Assembly (NCBI GenBank): GCA_934047225.1
Contig: OW203991.1
Location: 5,208,001 to 5,272,000, forward strand
Length of the DNA: 64,000 bases
From: Ypsolopha sequella
Taxonomy: Eukaryota; Arthropoda; Insecta; Lepidoptera; Ypsolophidae
Direction of reading: 5' to 3'
Both the position numbers and the translations under genes were made by a program. The notes beneath the pieces were generated by a model. The model searched no databases and had not been told where the DNA came from. It worked only from the letters and a program-made list of their open reading frames with translations. Positions 20,796 to 31,550 of this stretch are shown one piece after another. Within the stretch, counting starts at the first letter, position 1; each line of letters opens with the position of its first letter.

Positions 20796-21064
20796 AATTA
20801 TTCCAATCTATTATTTCGTTTCAAATATTTCAGGGAACTAAGTTTTTTTAGGACACCGGTGGCTTTAAATGTTATTGTAAAGGCCATAAACCAATTTGTT
20901 CCGCCAAGTGTGAATTCGTCTTTAGACAGCGAATCTTAATCTAAATGTCGCTTTCCCCATTGTGTTGGAGCATCTGTCGTCACATCAAACCGATCAGCTC
21001 TGGTTAATGTAGAACACTTGGGACACTAGGCCACCTGGTCAACTATCCAGGTTGGGCCAATCAG

Positions 21065-21125
21065 GAAAGCGGACGCAGACCTTTATAAATAACGTTACTG
21101 GCCTCAACTGAAAGTCAGCGCAGTG
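21065..21125 (+). promoter_or_regulatory. TATA-box promoter-like sequence
   Basis: TTTATAAATAAC at 21080-21091 is followed about 20-30 bp downstream by initiator-like CTCAACTG and GTCAGCG. No ORF or repeat with a clear start follows, so it may be an LTR or retroelement promoter remnant. Confidence 0.25.
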
Positions 21126-21189
21126 GCTTGCCTCTGTATTATGCTGACTTGAGGTACCTTTTCACTACCACTGCACTTACATCGATCCA

Positions 21190-21260
21190 TACCCCTATTA
21201 TAAATGCGAAAGTGTGTTTGTTGTTTGTTGGGTTGTTGGTTTGTCCTTCCTTCACGCAGC
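21190..21260 (+). mobile_element. Helitron-like 5' end fragment
   Basis: CCCCTATTATAAATGCGAAAG, GTGTGTTTGTTGTTTGTTGG and GTCCTTCCTTCACGC match (from memory) the 5' region of common lepidopteran Helitron-like elements. The 3' end is not identified. Confidence 0.45.
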
Positions 21261-21530
21261 AATACTTTATATTCTCTGACACAGCGATCGATGGAGCTTC
21301 GGATTCGGATTTTTGTTGAATTCTGCTTATGGTGGCCAGTTCAATTTTCGAACAAACCTCTTTACAATTCCATATGGGCATTTGTTTTCCACGAGTTTCC
21401 ACACGAATTTGACGTTCCAAATTTAAATCACTTTAATCCCTAGGGATTTTATATCCCTTATAATGCGTTACTTTACGTTGAGGTTGCATGATATGTAATT
21501 GGACATTGTCGAGCAGGTGGTGTGAATAGT

Positions 21531-21918
21531 AGTTTATGCTACAAGGGCGCAAAGGAATAAATTACGAGGACGATTTAAAACACGAGCGTAGCGAGTGTTT
21601 TAAACGTAACTGAGTAATTTATTGCTCTTACGCCCGTGTATCATACTACGTTTTTCAATGCATAGTGTGAGGAAATGAAAACAAATATAATCTTGTGAAC
21701 TTTAAATTATGATTGGCTCAAAAGGATTGTATCCAGAGCCGTTAAACAGTGGAAAAAAAGTATAACATCTATGGTACACAGGAAAGGCTGCAGGTTAGCC
21801 AACCATTGCAAACAAATTAAAGAAAAATAATAATAATAAAGCCCTAGGGCAAAATAATCGACTTTTTGTTCGGTTTTGATGCATAAAAAGTGGGCCTTTA
21901 CGAGCACATGCATTGAAA
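21531..21918. repeat. Interspersed repeat family A, copy 2
   Basis: Same landmarks as the copies at 2146 and 53908. Carries the extra CGAGCGTAGCGAGTG insert between GCGAAA and the AATTTATTGCTCTTACG block, as does copy 3. 21919-22370 is unassigned. Confidence 0.75.
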
Positions 21919-22373
21919 AATAATTTAATTATTTGTAATGCTGTGGAATTTAAACAAAGAAGTTATCTATCTAAAGCCTGGTTCTAGGGCAGGTGGAAAA
22001 ACGATACGTCAATCCCGCCATGCGTTTCGTGGTATGGGGTCCAGTAAAAACTGCGCCAAGGTCATTGACCATTTTTCCAGGTGCCTTAGAAATATACTTT
22101 ATCTAAAAAATACCTTTGACTGACTGATCTGTAAAAGTCTCAACTAAACGGCTGGCTACGTCAAGTAAGAAGGGACTTTAGGAAATTCCCAGCAGAGAAA
22201 CGGTGACAAATTCTGCTTTTATGTTTTAAAAAGTACCGGTATAAAATATATATATGTATAGCGCTTTGATCGATTGGTTTCGTTTAAAATAACGGTGTAA
22301 AGTGTCAAGATGAAAAATTAATAGCGTAGTAACTATATGACGTTACGCTATTTGTATTCTATAATGCAACCAC

Positions 22374-23172
22374 GTTAAGGTTAAACGTCAGTCGCTTAGC
22401 GCAAAGTGCATAACGTAACTTTGTTTTTTTGTTTAGAAGTTAAACATTTCGGTATGTGGCAATTGACGCCAATAGTTCAGTATTAGCATGGACGAAAATT
22501 CGTCCATGGTATTAGTTAGGTTTATAAGGCATAAGTTTGGAATTTAATGCACAATTAGTCATGATCTCATCCAAACAAAGTTTGGTTCTGAAAAGATTAT
22601 TACTAATTGTGTACAAGTAGAGTTAAAAGTAGATTACGAAAATGGCTTCTAGAAAATACCTTCTATTCGCTCAAAGAATTTTTAGATTGCCAGTACTACT
22701 CGTAATATTTTGTGCTTGCTTGTGATTTTGCATGTATCCTCTCTTTTCTGACTTTGTATTGTTTATAAAATTATGATTGTAGCGTAAAAAAATTAATTTG
22801 TATTTGAATAATTAAGTATGTAAATAAATATTGAAGATTTACTTTTTGTCTTTTAAATGATTATATGTACATAGAAAAACAATTAAATGAAAATTTTTTG
22901 TAAGATATATTTCGGGCCATGCGGGCCTGGCATCAGTCACAATCAATAATTAAGTATGGGACATGTAAATTTTATTGATGTTTTTTTTAAATATTTGCAT
23001 GCTAACTTCTTATTAGCTGAATAAGGCGATTTCTGTGCATAACTTTTTTCCATCATTACCCTATTCTAAGCAAATAAATGATTTATGACCAAAATGCTTT
23101 TCAATTTTTATTTCTTAACAAGAAAAACAAAGTTAAGTTATGCACTTTGCACTAACGTTTAACCTTAATGTC
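22374..23172. mobile_element. About 800-bp element with inverted ends
   Basis: ACGTTAAGGTTAAACGTCAG and CAAAGTGCATAACGTAAC near 22374-22430 reappear inverted at 23113-23172. The interior has a 12-bp palindrome (CATGGACGAA...TTCGTCCATG, 22486-22511) and a hammerhead-like motif. No coding sequence. Confidence 0.55.
22898..22942 (-). ncRNA. Hammerhead-like motif (C9 variant), 6-bp stem I
   Basis: Minus strand: UUGUGA / CUGAUGC / C / AGGCC-CGCAU-GGCCC / GAAAUAUAUC / UUACAA. Stem I pairs over 6 bp (one G-U); stem II has 4 pairs and one mismatch. Differs in every stem from the other copies while keeping the pairing. Confidence 0.5.
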
Positions 23173-24015
23173 TATTTGAGGAATATGAGTTGTTACGCGT
23201 TGTGATTCCGGTCTTTGCGATTGTGTAACTTTTATGTCACTTTCGATTTCTGCCTTCTGTATTATTATGGTCTGGTTCGAAATTTTCTTTAACCTGTTGA
23301 TTGGCATCGAGCCATGATCTTGTCTAAAATGAAACAATTACTAAATAATTATTCAATAAAATTTCCAGATACAAATTATGCTTTCCAACGACATATAAAT
23401 ATAGGGAAACAAGCTATAAATATTTTTTATAACAAAAATGAAAATTTATTATTTAAAAAGTAAAAAAATCAATAACAATAGAATTCTTGCAACCGAATTT
23501 TGCCCCTGCCTGTAAGTGTTATTATTTTTATGATATTATTTTTTATTAAATTTATTTATTTACACCTACATATGTATAGATACTTACACATACATATATA
23601 CAATATATGATATACATTGCATCCATATAAAATAAAAAGCCAAAATGAGGCCTCATTTAGGCCTTGATTTAGGATTTTCTTTATTATTATTATCATTATT
23701 ATATATTTTTATTTGCAAAGACAATTTTATGTAGATTCAGGAAAATATATGACCTACCTACATTAGAATCTAACAACTATTTCCATAGATATCCTCAGGT
23801 TTCTGAAACTCGCGAAAAAATTCGCAAAATCTGTAAATTTCCGATCTTAATCTACAGGTTAAGGGGCTGCACAATGCTAAAATTCAGTCCTGCTCTAACA
23901 CTTTTTTTTTAACTGTCTATCCTGCTCTAATAATATGCCGCGCACGAAAAACTTCACTTGTGCTTCAGTTATTTTGAAATTAATTTATCTATGTAATAAT
24001 GTTTTTTTTTTCTAG
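23173..24015. other. AT-rich region without gene
   Basis: Low-complexity ATA/TTA tracts (23580-23720) and no recognisable coding or repeat signal. Confidence 0.4.
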
Positions 24016-24144
24016 TTAGTATCTGCGTGTGTCGGTTTCGTTTCAATCGGATTTGAAATATGGAAACTGAATCGCTTTTTTCGTGAAATTCATACGTATT
24101 ATAATTTAAAGAAGATTGAAAGTATGTTTATTTATAAAGTGTAA
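24016..24144 (+). CDS. Possible terminal coding exon, unknown
   Basis: After a strong acceptor (TTTTTTTTTCTAG) 42 codons are open to TAA at 24142-24144: LVSACVGFVSIGFEIW..., hydrophobic first half then basic. An AATAAA-containing TTAATAAATTG follows directly at 24146. The arrangement acceptor-exon-stop-polyA signal is what a terminal exon looks like, but the family is unrecognised and chance is possible. Confidence 0.25.
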   Translation, partial: LVSACVGFVSIGFEIWKLNRFFREIHTYYNLKKIESMFIYKV

Positions 24145-24379
24145 TTAATAAATTGTGTTGAGTCAAAAACCACGCCATATTTTTTCAAACTTTTAGCATT
24201 TATACTACATTGACGGAACTGAATCCAATGCAAAACTGATGGTTAGCAAGGGGTTTACAATTTGTGCCTTACACATCACATCTCTATCAACATTGATTAG
24301 GTCTTGATTGCGTTCGAAAGCGCCTCGCCCCCTTACCTTATCCCCTCGGTTCAGATTTCTATGGGTACGCCGCCGGTGA

Positions 24380-24745
24380 CCTTTAATGCGCTGACTTCAC
24401 TAACTTCACGCCCGCCTTCTGTACTGGCCCGAACCTGGCCTTGTACAAGCATCATCCATCCCTTTTCAATATTTCGCCTCTCTTGGCGGTCCTCCGTCCT
24501 CCAACCGCCACCCGCGACGTCCTTCAGGTCGTCGGTCCAGCGGGCATGAGGTCTGCCTACGCCACGCTTTGATGTACGTGGTTTCCATTCGGCCCCAACG
24601 GCCATCATCTCGGCGACAAATATGGCCTGCCCGCTGCCACTTCAACTTTGACTCGGCTGGCTATTTCAGTCACTTTAGATCCGCGACGAATCTCCTCGTT
24701 TCGGATTTTATCATTGAGACGAGGATTATAAAGTACCTAGTAGGC
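24380..24745 (-). pseudogene. LINE (RTE/Jockey-like) C-terminal region, frameshifted
   Basis: Reading the minus strand from 24730: KIRNEEIRRGSKVTEIASRV, a frameshift near 24630, then VGAEWKPRTSKRGVGRPHAR, WTDDLKDVAGGGWRTEDRQE. This is the post-RT 'IRRRTKVTDI...GRPPTRWTDDL' tail of the LINE family seen at 12599. Beyond WRTED the frame diverges. A dead copy, GC-richer than its surroundings. Confidence 0.75.
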
Positions 24746-25298
24746 CGCCATTTTATATTATAGAGTACCTCGCCATTTTTATGTGGGTTGTGAACTGTCA
24801 AATGTCACAGACAAACAAACAGGTTCAAAACATCCGTGCGGTCCAGTAACAACCATAGTTCTGATGATTTTCAAAATTTGCATTTTTCACAATTTTGTTC
24901 GAATGCGATTTATTTTTAATTACATACATAGCCTTTACACACACAAATTTTGACGCTATTAACTTTGGTATCATCGTATTTGTATGGCTTTGTAGCTCTA
25001 TTAATAACACTGCTATCTCTATGTTGGCGAAGTACAAAAGTTTTGTAATTACTTTCCTAGGCCATTTATTCGGATCGACTTTCTTAAGTACGCTCATTTG
25101 TTCGGATCGACTTTCTTAAGTACGCTCATTTGTTCGGATCGACTTTCTTCGTTTTAATTCGGGAAACTTCGGTCAATATTACTTGAGCAAACTACTTGCT
25201 TTACATGCAATTTTCATTTCTTTACTTTCAAAATCTGCCGTTTGTTCAAAGAATCTCTCAATTTTAATACCTTGAATTTAAAATGGACGATATCACTA
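24746..25298. other. No gene; 32-bp tandem repeat at 25071-25150
   Basis: TTCGGATCGACTTTCTTAAG followed by TACGCTCATTTG occurs two and a half times in tandem. The rest is AT-rich and unassigned. Confidence 0.6.
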
Positions 25299-25473
25299 TC
25301 ACTACATAGTATAAAACAAAGTCGCTTCCCGCTGTCTGTCTGTCCCTATGTATGCTTAGATCTTTAAAACTACGCAACGGATTTTGATGCGGCTTTTTTT
25401 AATAGATAGAGTGATTCAAGAGAAAGGTTCATATGTATGTTCATGCCCGTGCGAAGCCGGGGCGGGTCGCTAG
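25299..25473 (+). mobile_element. Short Helitron-like element
   Basis: Begins TCACTACATAGTATAAAAC, includes GCTTCCCGCTGTCTGTC and ACGCAACGGATTTTGATGC, and ends in a GC hairpin (GCGAAGCCGGGGCGGGTCGC) closing with CTAGT. TC start, 3' hairpin and CTAG end are Helitron hallmarks. The same 5' end appears inverted at 46640-46703. Confidence 0.7.
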
Positions 25474-25617
25474 TATATATATATAGAGTGGGAAGCATTG
25501 CTTTTGTCCCACAGTAAAGTAACAACGGAAAATTAAAATTTTCCTTGAATTTACTTTGTTCCAAAATGCGTCCTCCGTTTTCCTTCTGTTTTACTATGTC
25601 ATTGACAAATCAATTAC

Positions 25618-26233
25618 TTAAGGCGATATGCGAAAAAAATACGGGTGTTTCTTTTCTGTGTATTTCATGAAATACACGAAAAATTATTATCAGTTTCTGG
25701 TATATGCATTTTGACTATACTATAATCTAGGGTTTTGAAATTGGAAAACACGTTTGGATAAATTTTCCTTAATAGAAATAATTGTTGAAATGAGGTCTTC
25801 ACACACTTTTTCTCCTCGTTTGACGAATAGGAACTATATACAGAACTCAAACATATTTATTAGGTGATTTTTAACAATATCTCGAGATTATGTTTATTTT
25901 GCGAAATCCATCGCTATGAATACTCTAAATATTATTAGAGTGCATTACAAACTAGAAAATATCAATCAGAAACAAATCCAAAGACACGAATTTGAAAAAA
26001 AATTTGGTCTTTGGATTTGTTTCTGATTGATATTTTCTAGTTTGTAATGCACTCTAATAATATTTAGAATATCTAGAGATTTGATATTTGAAATTTTGCT
26101 CGCTATTTTAGTTTTTTTAATAAAAATATAAAACCAACTTTTTTCCCTTTTGCCCTGAATCTGCCCCTCTCGCACTGCGCGATTTTTCGCTTGGAGTGTC
26201 AGTGACAAGAATAAAATTCGCATAGCCTCTTAA
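25618..26233. mobile_element. TTAA-flanked MITE T3 with nested foldback
   Basis: TTAAGGCGATATGCG at 25618 and CGCATAGCCTCTTAA to 26233. Interrupted at 25928-26060 by a near-perfect foldback bounded by AGTGCATTACAAACTAG and its complement. Confidence 0.8.
25928..26060. mobile_element. Foldback, TGCATTACAAACTAG termini
   Basis: Arms of about 60 bp are almost exact inverted copies (CAATCAGAAACAAATCCAAA / complement). The same termini bound the tRNA-containing elements at 45544 and 52056, so this is their internally deleted relative. Confidence 0.75.
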
Positions 26234-26343
26234 AACGCACATATTCAATTATCTTGAAACGCAAACATGCCGCTAACTTTTATCTGTGCGTGTACTAATT
26301 TTCTTGTCTATTATGATGGAGAAAATAAACGACTCGGTCCCTT

Positions 26344-26638
26344 TTTAGGGTTTCGTGCCCAAAGGGTAACCAACGGGACCCTATTACTTAGACTCCGCTG
26401 TCCGTCTGTCTGTCCGTCTGTCGCCAGACTGTATCTTATGAACCGTGATAGTTAGACAGTTTAAATTTTCACAGATGATGTATTTCTGTTGCCGCTATAA
26501 CAACAGATACTAAAAAACAGAATAAAATAAATATTTAAGGGAGCTCCCATACAACAGACATGTTTTTTTTTGCCGTTTTTATAGACAACGGTACGAAACC
26601 CTTAGTGCGCGAGTCCGACTCGCACTCGGCTGGTTTTT
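26344..26638 (-). repeat. Lepidopteran-type short repeat, near full length
   Basis: Minus strand: CAGCCGAGTGCGAGTCGGAC head, GCACTAAGGGTTTCGTACC, GCCGCTATAACAACA-equivalent and GACA tract, to GGGCACGAAACCCTAAA. Confidence 0.8.
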
Positions 26639-26795
26639 ATTTTGCTATTTAAAGTTCCTTCTAAGTAAAGATAAACTAAACAATAGAATACATTACGATT
26701 GCTTATCGTCTCGGTATTTTCGTCTACGACTCCCTAATCGCTCTTATCAGTCAATGGCGCCCACCCAGCGTTACTATCTCAACTCTATGTTTAGT

Positions 26796-27210
26796 TTAAG
26801 AGTCGGAGTTCCGAGATTGGGCAAAACAGGGTTCGGGGTTATGGCTTTTTAAAACGGTAAAAATTCAAATTTCTGGACAAAATAAAAACCAATTGTTACC
26901 TTACAAGATGAAGTACAGGTTCATTAAAAAAAATCTTGGCACTAATGTATAGTAACTTCAGAAAAAAAAAAAACAGGATTTTCAAGTTCAGGTTACACCC
27001 GTAGCGCTGCAATGCTATTCAAGAGATTTTCTTGAAATTCCTGTTTTTTTTTCTGAAGTTACTATACATTATTGCCGTGATTTTTCTTAATGAACCTGCA
27101 CTTCATCTTGTAAGGTAACAAGTGGTATTTATTTTGTTCAGAAATTTGAATTTTTACCGTCTTAAAAAGCCATAACCCCGAACCCCGAATCTCGGAACAC
27201 CGACCCTTAA
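26796..27210. mobile_element. TTAA-flanked palindromic MITE, about 190-bp arms
   Basis: Arms 26800-26990 and 27030-27206 are inverted copies at high identity (GGGTTCGGGGTTATGGC with its complement; TTACCTTACAAGATGAAGT likewise), leaving a short unpaired centre around TTACACCCGTAGCGC. TTAA occurs at both edges. Non-coding. The transcript would form a long dsRNA hairpin. Confidence 0.8.
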
Positions 27211-27244
27211 ATAGGCTGAGCTAGACGATCACGTCACAAAGATC

Positions 27245-27340
27245 GCTGAGTTTATTTTGGTTTACGCTTGGCCATTACCGCGGCTGATGGAAAACGTCGA
27301 TGTGACCTAGGATAAAGGACGATCGCCCAGAAAGTGAAAA
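27245..27340. repeat. GGTTTACG-TTGGCCATTACCG repeat, copy 1
   Basis: Near-identical to 31250-31340 in the same orientation (GATGTGACCTAGGATAAAGG, ACGATCGCCCAGAAAGTGAA). The two lie on either side of the Harbinger element but outside its termini. 27341-27687 has only a small hairpin (CTAGCTCCCA...TGGGAGCTAG, 27399-27447). Confidence 0.65.
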
Positions 27341-28059
27341 AACAAAATAAAAAATGAAATTTATTCACAGAAATTAACGGTGCAATTACATAGTGCACTA
27401 GCTCCCACCGTAATTTGCATTGTTTTGTGGGAGCTAGGCTCGACCCAACAAAGATACAATTATGTACCATAGCAAGAATATACAAAAAAAAGTCTAATTT
27501 AAGTAAATAAAAATAAACATGTTTGTTTATTTAGTCTGTATTGTGTTTGTGTGAGTGATGGGGAATTTGTGTGTAGGGAATAAATAAGGGGTTGGGTTAT
27601 TGAAAAGATTGTTTGAAGTAAAGATATATGTTATATATTGGTACCCACGAGTCAAGCTTGCTTAGTCTGGGGCCACAAGAACACTATGGCCGAGATAAAT
27701 AGTCGTTGCTTAGCCTAAGTCCGTACTCGTGCTTCCCGAAGCATTACTTCAGGCTAACTTAGCTAAGGATCAATGTGTTTCTAAAATAGACATAACTTAC
27801 AAGTTTGCTTGGCTAAGCATGTTCTTAGGCCAATGCTAAGAACGTGTGAATAAACTTTTTTTAATTGTATCTGTGAACTTCGTTTCGTTCGGTCTATTTA
27901 GGTCAAAAATTGTCTGTGACGGCTGACAGCAGTGACAGATGCTCTATTGTTGACAATTTGACATTTCTGATTTCCTCATTCCGTTTCTTTCGTAGTTTCG
28001 TTAATGTTCTTTTGCGTTTTTTTAAGTGTGATTTCTTTTACGACGACTCAGCTTTTCCC

Positions 28060-28155
28060 CTGGACTTGATATTCATACTTACCCGATTGACTTTGGCTTG
28101 CCTTCTGGACTTGATATTCATACTTACCCGATTGACTTTGGCTTGCCTTCTGGAC
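28060..28155 (+). repeat. 48-bp tandem duplication in the Harbinger 5' leader
   Basis: CTGGACTTGATATTCATACT followed by TACCCGATTGACTTTGGC is present twice, immediately before the ORF1 start. It may duplicate a promoter or leader element. Confidence 0.9.
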
Positions 28156-28161
28156 ATTGAA

Positions 28162-29326
28162 ATGGAGCGAAAAAAACCTTTTACGGACTTTGAAAAAAGT
28201 CTATTGATTAATTTAATAAGTCAATTTGCAACAACTATAGACTGTAAAAAGACCGATGCCAAGAGTGCCAAAGAAAAGGCAGCAGCTTGGTCACAACTGG
28301 CCGAGTTATTTAACTCTTCGTCGAGAATATCACAGAAGGTTTGTACTAACATTGTAATTATTGTGAATTCCGTGTGAGCCTATACTTACTTGTATAAGCC
28401 AGGAATAGGCAAGATAGTTGATAACCTCACCGTTTCAAATATTATAATACAAGATAATTCTGTCGCAGCTCACCCAAGAGTTTTAGGTCCTATAAATACA
28501 TAAATTAGCTCAGACTTTATATCCATGTATCTACATTATATGATTAATATTTCAGGCAAACACTAAACAGTTGAAAAAATTCTGGAACAATATGAAGGTT
28601 AAGGCGAGGGAGGCAAAAACAGTGGAAAACCAGAGAAATTACACTGGCGGTGGTCCACCAATCCCAGATATGGATACTGAGCACATACAAGTGCTTAGTG
28701 TGATAAATAAGCCGCTTCCAGCCATCAAAGTCCAAGACAGCGATGCAGTTCAAGGTAATAATTTTTACTTACAGTCCTGTTTCAAAATTAAAGACATAAT
28801 ATTAAGTCAGCTAATGGTCAATTTTTAATTATATGTTACAGGACAGTCCGATGATGATGATGATGCGGTTTATTGGCTCCACAATAAGAGTCGTGGTAGG
28901 ACCATAGCCGAAAATGAATCAATGTCAGATCTAGTGGCCGTAGAACATGAAACAATGATTATGGCAGAACCAGCAGTAGCAGAACTCCAATCAATGGATA
29001 TGGCACCTACAGCAGTGCCTGAAATTGTGCCAGTGCCATCTAGCTCAAGAGCTTCAATGGTGTCTAGTGCGCTTGGCAATAAAACATTATTTAGTGGAAA
29101 TAGACGCAGGTGCAACACTGAACCCTCTGCAATAGATCAGTATAAAATAAAAATAATGGAACAAGACTTAAAACAGCGAGAAGAAAAGTTTAAAGTGGAA
29201 ATGAACCATTTAAAGGTTATGCACGATTTAGAAGTTGCACATAAAAAAGAAATGATAAGGCTCATGGAGGAGGAACAACAAATAAAAATAAAAATATTAA
29301 AACAAAATATTAAAGATGATTATTAA
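28162..29326 (+). CDS. Harbinger ORF1, Myb/SANT-like DNA-binding protein
   Basis: In PIF/Harbinger elements this second protein binds DNA and assists nuclear entry and recruitment of the transposase. Three exons, 28162-28338, 28556-28754 and 28842-29326, join with GT-AG introns to 286 codons from ATG 28162 (no ATG lies upstream in the open frame). Residues 1-80 form the Myb/SANT-like domain (KPFTDFEKSLLINLISQF, AWSQLAELFNSS, then QLKKFWNNMKVKAREA), of the type also seen in zeste-like proteins. A D-rich stretch follows near 128, and the C-terminus (about 225-286) is a charged coiled coil rich in E/K (DLKQREEKFKVEMNHL...). The intron positions after RISQK and DAVQ leave all frames intact. Expression would presumably start in the TIR-proximal leader. 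Confidence 0.88.
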
Positions 29327-29380
29327 AAAAACTATGGTTTGTTTTATTTTACAGCATGTCTACATAATTATTAGTTAAAA

Positions 29381-30817
29381 TTAAAATAAATTTCTTATTA
29401 TCTCATTCCTTAAAGCTAGCCCTTCTGCAGCATGCCTTCTTGGTATTTGAGGTTGAGGTTGTGGCAAATCAGCAACGGTTTCAAAACCTAGATGGTCATT
29501 GAAACTTTCATTTTCCATGGCAATATTGTGGAGAATACAACATGCTAATATTATGTTACATGTTGTTGTTAATTTGTACCCAAGACCTCTTTGCAAACAA
29601 GGGAACCTCCTTTTTAACACTCCAAATGTACGTTCCACCACATTCCTTGTTCTTATTTGCACTTTATTATAGTTTTCTTCAGATGGTGTTGAAGGATTTC
29701 GCAAGGGAGTTAGTGTGATGCCTGTGCATGCATATCCGCCATCACCAACAAGAATCCCATCAATGTCTCTATTTGCTAGCCTTGCATGAACTCTTGAATT
29801 CCGGAAAATCCTACTGTCATGCGAACTTCCTGGCCACCTTGCTACTACATCAAATATTTCCATACCCGGGCCGGCGACAACCTGGAATTTTAAGATTTAA
29901 CAATTACTTAACTAGTAAATAAGTCACCTGTAAATAGACTAGTAGGGACCACCCACCTGAACATTAATAGAAAACCACCCATGCCGATTTCTGTAGGCTT
30001 CTGAATGTAGTATTCCACGGGGTCTATTAATTTTGATATGAGTGCAGTCAATAGCTCCCACGATTTCCAACAAACCCGGTAAGTTTCTTGTGGCACCCAA
30101 GTTAGTAAAATCACGTTTTACTATTGCCAAATTTTCCCTCCTCGGAAAGTGAATAAATTTGTTCAATTTTCCAGCTAGGACTCTTGAGATCCTTTCTACG
30201 ATGTGGCATACTGTGGGCTGAGAGATGTAAATGAGGTCACTGCAAACTTTCTGAAAATAAATTTATAAACCAATGTATGCTACACGTATGGGGTCAGAAT
30301 TATTACTAGGTACCTACTTGATATTTTGTACCTATTAATGTAAATAATTGAGAGTTTTGAAATCTGTATTTTTTTTGTATTTTTGTAAGTACAATACAGT
30401 AAGTAAAGAAACAGTTTAAAAATACTAGTTTAAACTACTTCTTAACTTATATTCCACGTTTATTAGTAGGGGTGTATGGATATAATATTAGTCTAATAAC
30501 TACTCGTGATTGCTTACCTGAAAACTTCCCGTTGCATAAAATCTTAGGGCGATAAGTAGTTGTTGGTCCAATGCAATTGGCAAACCTCTTTGGTTAAATG
30601 TGTTTAACTCCACAATCTCCGGCAATATAACATTTAGTACAGTAGCTTTCGAAAACCTGTACCTGAATTTAAATTCGTCATCAGAAAAAAAATCGAAAGG
30701 ATTAGTTACATCTCTCAGGTAACATTTTGGAAAACGGGGTAAATCAACATGAGGTTCCTGAGGAAGATCATCAACTTCTCTAAAGAATCCCAGTAATCTT
30801 TCGAAGTCATTATCCAT
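29381..30817 (-). CDS. Harbinger transposase (DDE_Tnp_4 / HARBI1-like)
   Basis: The cut-and-paste transposase that cleaves at the TIRs. Three exons on the minus strand, 30518-30817, 29957-30250 and 29381-29881, with GT-AG introns, total 364 residues, close to the 350 typical of HARBI1-like proteins. Exon 1 holds an N-terminal helical region (FRYRFSKATV). Exon 2 holds the HTH-like segment (ISQPTVCHIVERIS) and the first catalytic aspartate in GAIDCTHIKI (about D168). Exon 3 holds W-P-G-S-S-H-D-S-R (D220), GDGGY and VVERTFGVLKRRF (E281), the expected DDE triad and its E-x-x-F-G-x-L-K context. The downstream helix ACCILHNIA is also conserved. No stop or frameshift is visible, so the protein could be functional; expression is unknown. 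Confidence 0.92.
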
Positions 30818-31249
30818 TGTTAACAGTTATTATTATGTTTTACAAAGTTTTCGTGACAACAACAGAACACATCTACAAGAGTCAAGAACTACAAAAGTTG
30901 TCACAGATTACTATTTTGTTCTTAGAACGTGCGTAAGCATCGAATATAGCGTACTCGGTCTCGGCTAAGAATTAGTCCGATTTTCGCGACTTAGCAGAGT
31001 GCCAAGCACTGTCTATGATAGACAAATCGATTCTTAAGCAAGTGCTTTCGCTAAGACTCGTTCTTAGAATCGACTATTTATCTCGGCCTATGTATTACAA
31101 AATGTCAAAATACAAAGTACCTACCTACCTAAGGCAATTTTTGTAAACGGAAATGTATTTGTGCTTGTGTTTGGAAATAAATAATTTTGTTTTGTTTTTT
31201 TTTATGTAACTCTGGAGAGGAATTACAAAAAGATAAATAGCTGTAAGTA

Positions 31250-31340
31250 AGTATTTTGGTTTACGTTTGGCCATTACCGTGGCTGATGGAAAGCGTCGAT
31301 GTGACCTAGGATAAAGGACGATCGCCCAGAAAGTGAAAGC
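31250..31340. repeat. GGTTTACG-TTGGCCATTACCG repeat, copy 2
   Basis: Direct-oriented match to 27245-27340. Followed at 31341-31550 by unassigned sequence. Confidence 0.65.
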
Positions 31341-31550
31341 AGACGAGACCTTTATTCGGTCGAGCGCTTTTGGGATAGAAATATCCCCAAACGTGTATGC
31401 AAATTCGGAAAGTAGCGCTCAATTGTCGTCTCAGGGTATGGGAAAGTGACAGAGTTGATTCCGGGATGATATATGGTGTGGTTCGCATTTTGTAGATGTC
31501 TTGCGAAGTAGGAAAGGAAGCGGCTCAGAGTTACGACTTTAAAGTATAGA

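Larger units (their letters stand above)
27688..31088. mobile_element. Apparently complete PIF/Harbinger DNA transposon
   Basis: Terminal inverted repeats GGCCGAGATAAATAGTCG (27688) and CGACTATTTATCTCGGCC (to 31088) are perfect over 18 bp, with TAT on both flanks (27685-27687, 31089-31091), consistent with the 3-bp duplication of this superfamily. Subterminal regions carry several CTTAGC/GCTAAG repeats. Inside are the two Harbinger genes in convergent orientation, separated by 54 bp, all reading frames open and all splice sites consensus. At 3401 bp it is the expected size, so it may be autonomous or only recently inactivated. Confidence 0.93.
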
